A stretch of 16,021 nucleotides of DNA from Methanomicrobiales archaeon (GTDB lineage Archaea; Halobacteriota; Methanomicrobia; Methanomicrobiales; JACTUA01), in the NCBI GenBank assembly GCA_028678905.1, contig JAJRCO010000258.1, forward strand, positions 1 to 16,021. Direction: 5' to 3'. The notes under the pieces were generated by a model. The model saw only the letters and a list, made by a program, of their open reading frames with translations, made no database searches and had not been told where the DNA came from. Each line of letters starts with the position of its first letter. Positions within the stretch are counted from its first letter, which is position 1. Of this stretch, positions 1 through 5,542 are shown one piece after another. The translations under genes were made by a program, and so were the position numbers.

Positions 1-120
1 AAGGAGATACCGGGGGTCTGCTCACCATCCCGAAGGGTGGTGTCGAAAACAGTGATGGTCGAACGTGCGTTACTGGGGAGGAAGAAGACAATACCCCACG
101 TCAGTCATTTCGTGTTGCAT
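1..120 (-). CDS. Isopropylmalate/citramalate/homocitrate synthase family, N-terminus, partial and apparently frameshifted
   Basis: The gene runs off the left edge, so only its first ~40 codons are visible. Reading leftward, codons at 50 down to 3 give VFDTTLRDGEQTPGIS, the N-terminal signature of the acetyl-CoA-dependent synthases LeuA (leucine), CimA (isoleucine) and AksA (coenzyme B); its R-D-G-E and first metal-binding Asp are intact. The short fragment cannot separate these three. That frame is open only back to a TGA at 105-107 and holds no ATG, GTG or TTG. An ATG at 118-120 lies ~27 bases after a TATA box (143-152), as expected for a leaderless start, but in the neighbouring frame. Removing one G from the GGGG run (C's at 94-97 on plus) joins the two and gives MQHEMTDVGIVFFLPSNA running into the signature. 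I infer a one-base insertion (error or real mutation). The gene is divergent from the tRNA pair. Confidence 0.8.
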
Positions 121-142
121 GCTGATCCTGTTTGCCGCTGCT

Positions 143-152
143 ATTATAAAAA
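143..152 (-). promoter_or_regulatory. TATA box for the synthase at the left edge
   Basis: On the minus strand this reads TTTATAATAG, preceded by more T's. Its centre is about 27 bases before the ATG at 118-120, the usual archaeal TATA-to-start distance for a leaderless message. This spacing is the main support for that start codon. Confidence 0.5.
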
Positions 153-201
153 ATGACGGGTAAAAAGAGGCCAGGAACAGCCCCGGCACGGGAGCGATAT
201 G

Positions 202-210
202 TTTAATAAG
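202..210 (+). promoter_or_regulatory. TATA box for the tRNA-Tyr/tRNA-Asp unit
   Basis: TTTAATAAG, followed by an AT-rich stretch to 227, lies about 30 bases before the mature 5' end of tRNA-Tyr. The position fits an archaeal promoter giving a short 5' leader for RNase P to remove. Confidence 0.45.
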
Positions 211-238
211 TGATTTTTCTAATATTAGAGGGCACTTA

Positions 239-344
239 CCCGCCTTAACTCAGCTTGGTAGAGTGCGCGGCTGTAGTATGGTTTACCGTTTCAGGTAACT
301 GCGCGGCTACCGCGATGTCCCCGGTTCGAATCCGGGAGGCGGGA
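239..344 (+). tRNA. tRNA-Tyr (GTA) with a 32-nt intron
   Basis: Acceptor arms CCCGCCT (239-245) and AGGCGGG (337-343) pair fully, with discriminator A344. The D arm is ACTC/GAGT and the T arm CCCGG-TTCGAAT-CCGGG (320-336). The anticodon stem is CGCGG (266-270) with CCGCG (310-314). Removing 277-308 leaves a 7-base loop CTGTAGA with anticodon GTA (273-275), so this is tRNA-Tyr. The intron sits between tRNA positions 37 and 38, the canonical archaeal site. A bulge-helix-bulge can be drawn: 3-base bulges 275-277 and 307-309 flank a 4-bp helix 271-274/303-306 with G-U wobbles, so the splicing endonuclease would cut after 276 and 308. CCA is not encoded. tRNA-Asp follows after 19 bases, so the two are probably one transcript. 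Confidence 0.95.
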
Positions 345-363
345 CATCTTTGAGTGACCGAGT

Positions 364-436
364 GCCCAGGTAGTGTAGCGGCCTATCATGCGGGCCTGTC
401 ACGCCCGCGACACGGATTCGAATTCCGTCCTGGGCG
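364..436 (+). tRNA. tRNA-Asp (GTC)
   Basis: Acceptor arms GCCCAGG (364-370) and CCTGGGC (429-435) pair perfectly, with discriminator G436. The anticodon stem is CGGGC (391-395) with GCCCG (403-407), and the loop CTGTCAC carries anticodon GTC at 398-400. G436 is the expected discriminator for tRNA-Asp. The length is 73 nt, with no intron and no encoded CCA. It lies 19 bases after tRNA-Tyr and is followed at once by a T-rich stop signal. Confidence 0.96.
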
Positions 437-447
437 TTTTATTTTTC
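437..447 (+). terminator. T-rich terminator after tRNA-Asp
   Basis: TTTTATTTTTC begins directly after the tRNA-Asp discriminator base. Runs of T on the coding strand are sufficient archaeal termination signals. Confidence 0.6.
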
Positions 448-600
448 GATTATCATTCACCTCTGATTTGCCGTGCGACCCTGGTCAGTCTCTTCGCGTG
501 GATGTGTACAGAAATTCGGGATTTCGCGACCTTCGCTTGAAAATCCTCCCCGAAAGCGAAAGATCCTCCCATGGGGACCGTATTCCTCCTGCTCTCATTA
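448..600. other. Non-coding spacer with one hairpin
   Basis: No gene was recognised between tRNA-Asp and the small membrane protein. The frame is open on plus from 354, but it runs through tRNA-Asp and gives no recognisable protein, so it is not treated as coding. A perfect 7-bp inverted repeat, TTCGCTT (532-538) with AAGCGAA (554-560), could form a hairpin. The TATA box for the next gene follows at 601. Confidence 0.4.
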
Positions 601-608
601 TTTATATT
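601..608 (+). promoter_or_regulatory. TATA box for the 59-residue membrane protein
   Basis: TTTATATT lies about 37 bases before the chosen ATG (642). Transcription would start near 630, leaving a short leader that contains the ribosome-binding site AGGAG at 631-635. Confidence 0.45.
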
Positions 609-641
609 CTCCCAGCTCGTAATATGAAAAAGGAGATTGAA

Positions 642-821
642 ATGGATAAGACTGGTGTCGCTTCTTTGGTTATTGGGATACTGTTGCTCGCGCTTGGAGG
701 ATGGGGTGTCTGGGTTTATTTCCCACAGGTAGTGTTCTTTGTCCAGGGAGTTATCGGTATCATCGCCATCATATTCGGGATCTTCCTGGTGATCTTCGGC
801 GTGCTGATGATCAAGGAGTAA
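642..821 (+). CDS. Small membrane protein, 59 residues, function unknown
   Basis: The product starts MDKTGVASLVIGILLLALGG and ends in IKE. It is almost wholly hydrophobic: residues ~5-27 and ~30-55 form two likely transmembrane helices joined by a short Phe/Pro/Gln turn, with charged residues only at the ends. The start at 642 is chosen because AGGAG (631-635) lies 6 bases before it. An in-frame ATG at 624 would place that motif inside the gene, and the upstream open frame covers tRNA-Asp. A TATA box at 601-608 and a T-run at 825-830 make it a free-standing transcript. I recognise no family. Small two-helix proteins of this kind are common in methanogens, but no function can be assigned. Confidence 0.7.
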   Translation: MDKTGVASLVIGILLLALGGWGVWVYFPQVVFFVQGVIGIIAIIFGIFLVIFGVLMIKE

Positions 822-824
822 GAA

Positions 825-831
825 TCTTTTT
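825..831 (+). terminator. T-run terminator after the small membrane protein
   Basis: CTTTTTT lies a few bases after the stop codon at 819-821 and is a typical archaeal T-rich terminator. Confidence 0.5.
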
Positions 832-910
832 TAACCTATCTATAACATGGGCCCGGGAGTTCGAATGACCGGGGGAGTTCTTCCTGAACTCACCGACCGG
901 CGCGCTGATA

Positions 911-1031
911 ACAAAAGCCCCCCGAAGGCTTTCACATGCTGGCAGGAATAGGTGGGCGGCAGAGTCCTTTCTACGATGAACAACGAATAATGGCAGTTAC
1001 GAGGGTGAGATTGGCCCACCTCCCGTTGGAA
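911..1031 (-). ncRNA. Candidate structured small RNA, minus strand
   Basis: A strong TATA box on the minus strand (1051-1064) predicts transcription starting near 1031. The RNA would contain an 8-bp perfect helix, AGGTGGGC (1021-1014 on minus) with GCCCACCT (957-950), enclosing about 56 bases. It would end in a hairpin AAAGCC/GGCTTT (932-927 with 919-914) followed by TTTTG, much like an intrinsic terminator. A further 6-bp hairpin, GAGTTC/GAACTC (875-891), lies beyond. The block is markedly more GC-rich than the AT-rich DNA beside it, a common sign of RNA genes. I looked for RNase P and SRP RNA signatures and did not find them, so the family is unknown. The 3' end is uncertain. Confidence 0.35.
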
Positions 1032-1050
1032 CCGAGCACCTTTCGTTATG

Positions 1051-1064
1051 ATATATAAATATAT
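1051..1064 (-). promoter_or_regulatory. TATA box for the candidate minus-strand RNA
   Basis: On the minus strand this reads ATATATTTATATAT, embedded in AT-rich sequence. It sits 20-30 bases before the GC-rich block that begins near 1035. Confidence 0.4.
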
Positions 1065-1165
1065 CGTATGAAATTTTGACTTTATAGAAGTCTGATTACA
1101 CAAAAGATGTTATATTAAATCAAAAGTGCAAAAATAACAAAATTAAACAATTTTCTGTCATTAGA

Positions 1166-1189
1166 AATATTTATATATTAATAAATATT
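1166..1189. repeat. 9-bp perfect inverted repeat over a TATA element
   Basis: AATATTTAT (1166-1174) and ATAAATATT (1181-1189) are exact reverse complements with a 6-base spacer. The repeat covers the plus-strand TATA element TTTATATATTA (1170-1180), about 25-30 bases before the hairpin that starts at 1203. It may be simple AT-richness or a binding site over the promoter. Confidence 0.4.
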
Positions 1190-1202
1190 ATACAGTAATT
1201 GT

Positions 1203-1575
1203 CAGGGGAGTGCGGCTTCCCTGCGCAACTGGTGGAAAGCCATGAACGGAAAGAACATCTCCGGAATAACGTGTGCGGGCATTAATTCCGGGACTGTATC
1301 TTATTCCAACGGGGCGGCATATCGTGAACTCTATTCCGCTTTCTGTACCAAATTGATATCCATCGTATACAAAGGGGTAAATGTCCTTAACTTCGTTCTG
1401 GCTGTAGCAAAAAACTGGGATTCAGGAACAATCATCTCCCGAGAAAAACCAATCCTCCCTATCTCGATCATCCTTGGCAAAAGGTGGGCACAAATACAAA
1501 TCAATACGCTCGGGTAACTTTCACATGCAAAAGTCCGCGGTATAGAGCACGCAGGACTTTCCACCAGTCTTTTCT
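1203..1575 (+). ncRNA. Candidate structured leader or non-coding RNA upstream of the HEAT-repeat gene
   Basis: A TATA element at 1170-1180 predicts a transcript starting near 1200. Its first bases form a 7-bp hairpin, CAGGGGA (1203-1209) with TTCCCTG (1217-1223), with one G-U pair. A second hairpin pairs CCGGAAT (1261-1267) with ATTCCGG (1285-1291). A 12-base perfect long-range pairing joins 1228-1239 and 1557-1568. A hairpin at 1530-1560 (AAAGTCC/GGACTTT plus GCG/CGC with one bulged A) shares CTTT with the long-range helix, so the two cannot form together. A T-rich stretch follows at 1569-1575. The HEAT gene begins 59 bases later. This could be a leader with two alternative folds or a separate RNA; no known family was recognised. 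Confidence 0.35.
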
Positions 1576-1633
1576 TATAATCTCTCTCCAAACAGGAGAA
1601 CCTTTACATTATTCCTCCGCCCAGAATTCCGGT

Positions 1634-2137
1634 ATGGATTATCCACCGGAAACTGAGAGTCAGCCGACGGCCGAAAGGCTCGGAGCACTCCTTGCCGGTC
1701 TCCGTTCTCCCCACAAAGAGGCACGGGCAGAGGCCGCCCGACTCTTGGGACAGGCGGGTGACCGAGCCCTGCCCGGGCTCTTCCAGGCAGTTCATGATCC
1801 GAACTGGGTGGTGCGGTTCCGAACGGTGGAGGCACTTACGGCAATTTCGGATCCCCGGGTCGATCCGGTCCTGATCGCCGCCCTGCAAGATCGTCGCGAT
1901 CACGTGCGGTACCTGGCGGCAAAGGGGCTGGGGATCCGAAAAGTGCCTGCTGCGTTCATCCCGCTCCTCTCCTGCCTCGGTGACGAAAATGAGTTTGTGC
2001 GTATGAGTGCGGCCCGGTCGCTGGCCATCCTCGGAGATCCCCAGGCCGTACCTGCCTTACAGGAAAGGCTGCAGAAAGAGGTGGGGCGAGTGGCCGAAGA
2101 GATTAAAAAGGCGATTTACTGCCTCGAATATCCTTAA
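1634..2137 (+). CDS. HEAT-repeat (PBS-lyase-like) protein, 167 residues
   Basis: The product is a chain of ~31-residue helical pairs in the HEAT/PBS-lyase style. Visible units include residues ~14-44 (KEARAEAARLLGQAGDRALP), ~45-76 (NWVVRFRTVEALTAISDPRV), ~77-107 (DHVRYLAAKGLGIRKVPA) and ~108-141 (EFVRMSAARSLAILGDPQAV). Each has the typical V-R-x-x-A-A-x-x-L-G pattern. Such proteins are all-helical scaffolds for protein contacts. No catalytic residues are seen, and phycobilin lyase activity is not implied in a methanogen. The start at 1634 removes a long unstructured N-terminal extension that overlaps the candidate leader RNA. No Shine-Dalgarno precedes it; TTATAAT at 1575-1581 may be its own TATA box. 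It converges with the Hsp20-like gene, 66 bases downstream. A second HEAT protein lies at 5543. Its partner is unknown. Confidence 0.85.
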   Translation: MDYPPETESQPTAERLGALLAGLRSPHKEARAEAARLLGQAGDRALPGLFQAVHDPNWVVRFRTVEALTAISDPRVDPVLIAALQDRRDHVRYLAAKGLGIRKVPAAFIPLLSCLGDENEFVRMSAARSLAILGDPQAVPALQERLQKEVGRVAEEIKKAIYCLEYP

Positions 2138-2203
2138 CCGGAGAGTGGGGGAGGTATCCGGTCAACGCGGAAATGGCAGGCTAGCACCTGCACGGCCGGT
2201 GAG

Positions 2204-2599
2204 TTATGCCTTCAGGCACACCACGTCCATGACCCCGTGACGGAGCTGATAGGAGCAATGGAGGATATCGACCGGCGTGGGGAGATCGATGACCATCTCC
2301 TGACTCCCGATCTGGATGACCACTTTCCGGCGGTCGAAATCAATCTCTGGGGCGGTGGACATATCGGAGGGTAACTCCAGGGTGATATAGACATGCCGGG
2401 GTCCCTCTACCAGTTCGTAGAGAAGTTCGCAGGGGCTGTGGTTGGTGATACGGATCACCCGCGGGGGTTCTCCGGGGGCGCTCACGATCGTGTACCCGAT
2501 AAAGTGGGGAGAATGATCCGATCCCATCTGGCCGGCCAGCTCCTCCAGCATCTTCATCAGGTGCCGAAAAATATCATCCGGGGAGAGGTTATCGGGCAT
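2204..2599 (-). CDS. Hsp20/alpha-crystallin-like protein, 131 residues
   Basis: The N-terminal ~30 residues (DDIFRHLMKMLEELAGQMG) look like an amphipathic helix. From ~residue 33 onward the sequence fits the beta-sandwich of an Hsp20-like domain: strands at YTIVSA, RVIRIT, HVYITLELP, KVVIQI and QEMVIDLP, then the family-like ending LPTPVDI...GVMDVVCLKA. Hsp20 proteins bind partly unfolded clients as small chaperones. In archaea, diverged members also serve other roles, such as the gas-vesicle protein GvpH. The I-x-I anchoring motif of classical Hsp20 is not seen, so oligomer formation is uncertain. The ATG overlaps the end of the upstream wHTH gene by 11 bases (ATGCCCGATAA holds both the start and the other gene's stop), so the two are translationally coupled and probably act together. 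Confidence 0.7.
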   Translation of the reverse strand: MPDNLSPDDIFRHLMKMLEELAGQMGSDHSPHFIGYTIVSAPGEPPRVIRITNHSPCELLYELVEGPRHVYITLELPSDMSTAPEIDFDRRKVVIQIGSQEMVIDLPTPVDILHCSYQLRHGVMDVVCLKA

Positions 2600-3209
2600 A
2601 CAATTCCTGCAGGGTGTATGTCACGCCGGTCTGGTTGATAATACCTTTCTTCTCCAGCCCCTCCAGGTGGAGCCGGAGTTCGAGCTCCGGCAGGTTGGTG
2701 TACTCCCGTAGCTCGTCATAGGTCAGTTCATAGTGACCCAGGGCGAATACGATATCCAGGTCTGCGTCGTCCTGGAGGATCTCCTTTCCTCTGGAGAGGA
2801 TCTCCTGGGCCTTCGTTTCGATATCCTTCTCCAGGTGTTCCAGATTGGTGATGAGATGGTCCCGTGCCTCGATCATTCTGCGGAGCATGGCAAGTGATCG
2901 ATAAAAAGAGGCGACCTGGTCGAGTATCTCTAGGTCCATCTCATTTCCATTCTTCTCGATGCGGACGATGACATCGATGTCGTGGGCAAGATAATAGTAC
3001 TTTCTTCTCCGCTGGTCGTGATTGTAACGGAGGATATTCTCGTGTTCCATCAGATGCAGGTGCTCGATGACCGCTTTGGGACTGATGGTGAGCCGTTCGG
3101 AGATCTCGGTGACAAAACAGGGTTTCTGCCTTAGGAGCTCGATGATCCGTCTACGGTTTTTGTTTCCCAGGATGTCGAGGATACGGGAGTTCCCACCGTC
3201 ATCAAGCAT
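2589..3209 (-). CDS. ArsR-type winged-helix transcription regulator, 206 residues
   Basis: Residues ~8-72 form a winged helix: NKNRRRIIELLRQKPCFVTE, recognition segment ISPKAVIEHLHLMEHENILR, and a basic wing QRRRKYYYL. Residues ~90-150 are strongly helical with heptad-like spacing (RMIEARDHLITNLEHLEKDI) and probably form a dimerising coiled coil. Residues ~155-206 look like a second winged-helix or HTH unit (ELTYDELREYTNLPELELRL, then GIINQTGVTYTL). The protein is therefore longer than a classical ArsR and lacks an obvious metal-binding Cys/His set, with one Cys at ~31. It overlaps the Hsp20-like gene by 11 bases. A role in stress or proteostasis control, as for the archaeal heat-shock regulator Phr, is an inference. 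A TATA box at 3232-3243 places the start ~28 bases downstream, so the message is leaderless or nearly so. Confidence 0.85.
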   Translation of the reverse strand: MLDDGGNSRILDILGNKNRRRIIELLRQKPCFVTEISERLTISPKAVIEHLHLMEHENILRYNHDQRRRKYYYLAHDIDVIVRIEKNGNEMDLEILDQVASFYRSLAMLRRMIEARDHLITNLEHLEKDIETKAQEILSRGKEILQDDADLDIVFALGHYELTYDELREYTNLPELELRLHLEGLEKKGIINQTGVTYTLQELYAR

Positions 3210-3231
3210 TTACTTTATGTTAGTCCTGTAG

Positions 3232-3243
3232 ATATAAAAAATA
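3232..3243 (-). promoter_or_regulatory. TATA box of the regulator operon and T-run after guaB
   Basis: On the minus strand this reads TATTTTTTATAT. It lies ~28 bases before the regulator ATG (3207-3209) and only a few bases after the guaB stop (3249-3251). The same T-run may terminate the guaB message and serve as the TATA element of the next operon. Part of it could also give autoregulation by the product. Confidence 0.55.
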
Positions 3244-3248
3244 GTGGT

Positions 3249-4715
3249 CTATTCCAGCATCGGATAATTGGGGGCTTCATCGGTGATAAGGATGTCGTGG
3301 GGGTGACTCTCGCTGACCCCTGCTGAGGTCTGGCGGATGAAACGAGCCCGGCTGTGCAGTTCGGAGACGGTGTGGCTGCCGGTGTAGCCCATGGAGGACT
3401 TAAGCCCCCCCACCAGCTGGTAAAGCACATCGGAGACAGTACCGATGTAAGGAATGGCCCCCTCCACTCCTTCGGGAACAAACTTGGTCCGCCCGATCTC
3501 CTTGTGCTGGAAGTATCGGTCGGCGGACTGGCCACCGCTCATTACGCCGAGAGAACCCATGCCCCGGTACTGTTTGTAGAGCCTCCCCTTGATCACGCTC
3601 ACCCGCCCGGGGGATTCTTCGGTCCCGGCAAAAAGGCTCCCGGTCATCACGCTGTCAGCTCCGGCGGCGAGGGCCTTGGCGATGTCCCCGCTGTAACGGA
3701 TGCCACCGTCCGCGATCACCGGGACATCGTACTGGCTGGCCACCTCCGCCACCTCGGCGACCGCGGTGATCTGGGGCACACCCACACCTGCCACGATGCG
3801 GGTGGTGCAGATGGACCCCGGGCCGATCCCGACCTTCAGACCGTCCACCTCCCCCCGGAACTCCTCGGCGGCCTCCCGGGTAGCAATATTGCCGGCGATC
3901 ACGTCTGCCCGGGCGCTGGCCTTGATATTTCGTACTCCCTCCACCACCCGCATGTTGTGTCCATGGGCGCAATCCACCACCAGGACATCCACCCCTTCCT
4001 CGTCCAGCTTCATCGCCCGCTCGAAATCGTGGGGGCCTACCGCCGCAGCCACCCGCAGCCTTCCTTGCCGGTCACGGTTAGCCTGGGGGTACTGCCTTTT
4101 TTCCAGGATGTCCTGCATGGTCACGATCCCGATCAGCCTTCCCTCAGCATCCACCACCGGAAGACGCTCCACCTTGTTGGTGTACATGATCTCGAGCGCT
4201 GTCTCCATGTTGATGGTTTCGTCAGCGGTGATAGGCTCCCTGGTCATAACCCTGCGGATGCTTTCGTTTCCACGCTTGGGGATGATCGCCCGTACATCCC
4301 TCCGGCTCACGATCCCAATCACCCGCCCACTCTCCATCACCGGCACTCCGCTGATCCCGTGCTCGTTCATGAGCCGCTCCACATCCGCCACCGTGGCGTC
4401 CGGGCCGACCGATACCACGTTGCGCTCAATAAGATCCTCAGCCCTCTTTACCGCGTTCATCTCGGCGATCTCGCGTTCCGGGGGCATATTGCGGTGCAGA
4501 ACCCCGATCCCCCCATAACGGGCCAGAGTGATCGCCATGCGGGACTCGGTGACCGTGTCCATGGCCGCACTGACCAGCGGGATGTTTAAGGGAATGTTGC
4601 GGGTGAAACGCGAGCGGACATCCACCTGGTCCGGCTCGATGTGCGACTCTGCAGGCAATAACAATACATCATCGAAGGTCAATGCGACCGGCATCTCCAG
4701 TTTTTCCAGGTACAT
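3249..4715 (-). CDS. guaB: IMP dehydrogenase
   Basis: The enzyme oxidises IMP to XMP with NAD+, the committed step of GMP synthesis in the cytoplasm. The start MYLEKLEMPVALTFDDVLLL matches the family N-terminus. Residues ~1-92 and ~215-488 form the TIM barrel; ~95-205 hold two CBS domains (ISGVPVMESGRVIGIVSRRD; VERLPVVDAEGRLIGIVTMQ). The catalytic loop GIGPGSICTTRIVAG carries Cys303. ADGGIRYSGDIAKAL (phosphate binding), MGSLGVM and the flap SADRYFQ (398-404) with its Arg-Tyr are intact. Length, 488 residues, is usual for the full-length form. It starts 3 bases after the mfnB stop (TGAGGTATG), so the two form a tight pair, with the upstream GGTGAGGT acting as ribosome-binding site. A T-run at 3232-3243 ends the message. 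Confidence 0.97.
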   Translation of the reverse strand: MYLEKLEMPVALTFDDVLLLPAESHIEPDQVDVRSRFTRNIPLNIPLVSAAMDTVTESRMAITLARYGGIGVLHRNMPPEREIAEMNAVKRAEDLIERNVVSVGPDATVADVERLMNEHGISGVPVMESGRVIGIVSRRDVRAIIPKRGNESIRRVMTREPITADETINMETALEIMYTNKVERLPVVDAEGRLIGIVTMQDILEKRQYPQANRDRQGRLRVAAAVGPHDFERAMKLDEEGVDVLVVDCAHGHNMRVVEGVRNIKASARADVIAGNIATREAAEEFRGEVDGLKVGIGPGSICTTRIVAGVGVPQITAVAEVAEVASQYDVPVIADGGIRYSGDIAKALAAGADSVMTGSLFAGTEESPGRVSVIKGRLYKQYRGMGSLGVMSGGQSADRYFQHKEIGRTKFVPEGVEGAIPYIGTVSDVLYQLVGGLKSSMGYTGSHTVSELHSRARFIRQTSAGVSESHPHDILITDEAPNYPMLE

Positions 4716-4718
4716 ACC

Positions 4719-5405
4719 TCACCTGATTGATCCCATCACTTTTTTCACCAGATCGGCCTGGATGGCGCTGTTGCGGTCCCCGCCGCACACCATTCCCCGT
4801 ACCCCGATGATGTCGGGCCCTATGGTGCGGAGTTCCTCCAGGTCCCCGAAGGTCAGCGAACCGGCGAGCGCGGTCTCCAGGCCCAGATCGTGGGATTCCT
4901 CGATGAACCGGGAAAGGGCGGATTCTCCCAGAAAATCGAACAGTCCTTTCCCATCCTTTATCCCGGTGTCGATCATGGCCACGTCCGCGCCCGCCCGGGC
5001 GATGAGCGGGGGCAGGAGGAGCGGAGAGATGGTTCCCAATCGCTCGAAATCCGCATACCCCGCGATCACCACTGACTTTTCCGGGTGCTCATCTTTGACC
5101 GCCTTGACTATCGCGGCGATGAATTCTCCTGCCTGTTTCACGCCTTCAAACATCAGGCCAGCCTTGATGTAGTCTGCTCCCGCACAGGCAGCCCCATAGG
5201 CGGCGAGGGACGCCCCTCCCGGTCTGAACGGGTAATCTCCGATCGCAGCAGAAAGTGGCTTGTTGGTCATCGCCCGCACCTCCCGGATCACCCAGGGGAA
5301 ATTTGCCCCCAAGGAGCCTTCCCGAGGATTCTTGATATCGATGATATCGGCCGCGAGCGCCTGTCTGGCCTCCTCAATACTGAAAGGGCTGACCAGCAAT
5401 TGCAT
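4719..5405 (-). CDS. mfnB: (5-formylfuran-3-yl)methyl phosphate synthase (methanofuran biosynthesis)
   Basis: MfnB condenses two glyceraldehyde-3-phosphate molecules into 4-HFC-phosphate, the furan core of methanofuran, the C1 carrier of methanogenesis. The 228-residue product follows the family along its whole length: MQLLVSPFSIEEARQAL, then DIIDIKNPREGSLGANFPWV with Asp23 and the Schiff-base Lys25, ADYIKAGL with Lys81, AGYADF, DTGIKDGKGLFDFL with Lys150/Asp151, and GVRGMVCGGDRN. These match the catalytic lysines known in the M. jannaschii enzyme. The ATG at 5405 is preferred over one 13 codons upstream because homologs start M-x-LLVSP and a TATA-like CTATTAAGATT (5424-5434) lies ~24 bases before it, giving a leaderless start. 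Internal Cys-rich residues of the longer version are not typical. It is cotranscribed with guaB. Confidence 0.95.
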   Translation of the reverse strand: MQLLVSPFSIEEARQALAADIIDIKNPREGSLGANFPWVIREVRAMTNKPLSAAIGDYPFRPGGASLAAYGAACAGADYIKAGLMFEGVKQAGEFIAAIVKAVKDEHPEKSVVIAGYADFERLGTISPLLLPPLIARAGADVAMIDTGIKDGKGLFDFLGESALSRFIEESHDLGLETALAGSLTFGDLEELRTIGPDIIGVRGMVCGGDRNSAIQADLVKKVMGSIR

Positions 5406-5423
5406 GCAACATGGTGGGTGTTG

Positions 5424-5434
5424 AATCTTAATAG
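5424..5434 (-). promoter_or_regulatory. TATA box of the mfnB-guaB operon
   Basis: CTATTAAGATT on the minus strand lies ~24 bases before the ATG at 5405 and supports that start over the ATG at 5444, which is upstream of the box. Confidence 0.5.
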
Positions 5435-5542
5435 TGGTTGCCATATCGCGTGTCAGGGACAGTCACACTTCCACCCGCCGTGCATTCCTGCCTCGCAAAT
5501 CCTTATCCCTTCTCCCGCCGAAACCACCCTCGTGGGTGACGT

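Larger units (their letters stand above)
822..1633. other. 812-bp region without a convincing protein gene
   Basis: The stretch holds a GC-rich structured block (850-1035), a very AT-rich block (about 1040-1200) and a mixed block (1203-1590) with several inverted repeats. Short open frames exist (for example 1242-1517 plus, 840-1103 minus and 1331-1591 minus). None has a recognisable family or supporting start signals, and two overlap each other on opposite strands. The layout suggests two divergent non-coding transcripts from the AT-rich block, listed separately. Confidence 0.55.

Noticed and set aside
911..1031. RNase P or SRP RNA
   Set aside because: GAGGAAAGUC-type and ACAGAAA motifs of RNase P, and the GGAAG/AGCAG loops of SRP RNA, were looked for and not found on either strand.
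840..1103. 87-codon open frame on minus
   Set aside because: It starts inside the AT-rich block before the predicted promoter and has no protein-like composition or family.
1242..1517. 91-codon open frame on plus in the non-coding region
   Set aside because: No recognised family, no ribosome-binding site, and the frame runs through inverted repeats and opposite to another open frame at 1331-1591. It is better explained as part of a structured RNA region.
1228..1568. MITE-like element bounded by the 12-bp inverted repeat
   Set aside because: No target-site duplication flanks the repeats, and no second copy is visible in the window. An RNA long-range helix is at least as likely.
3354..4589. 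411-codon open frame opposite guaB
   Set aside because: It is on the strand opposite a clear IMP dehydrogenase and its translation is Pro/His-rich with no family, as expected of an antisense shadow in GC-rich DNA.
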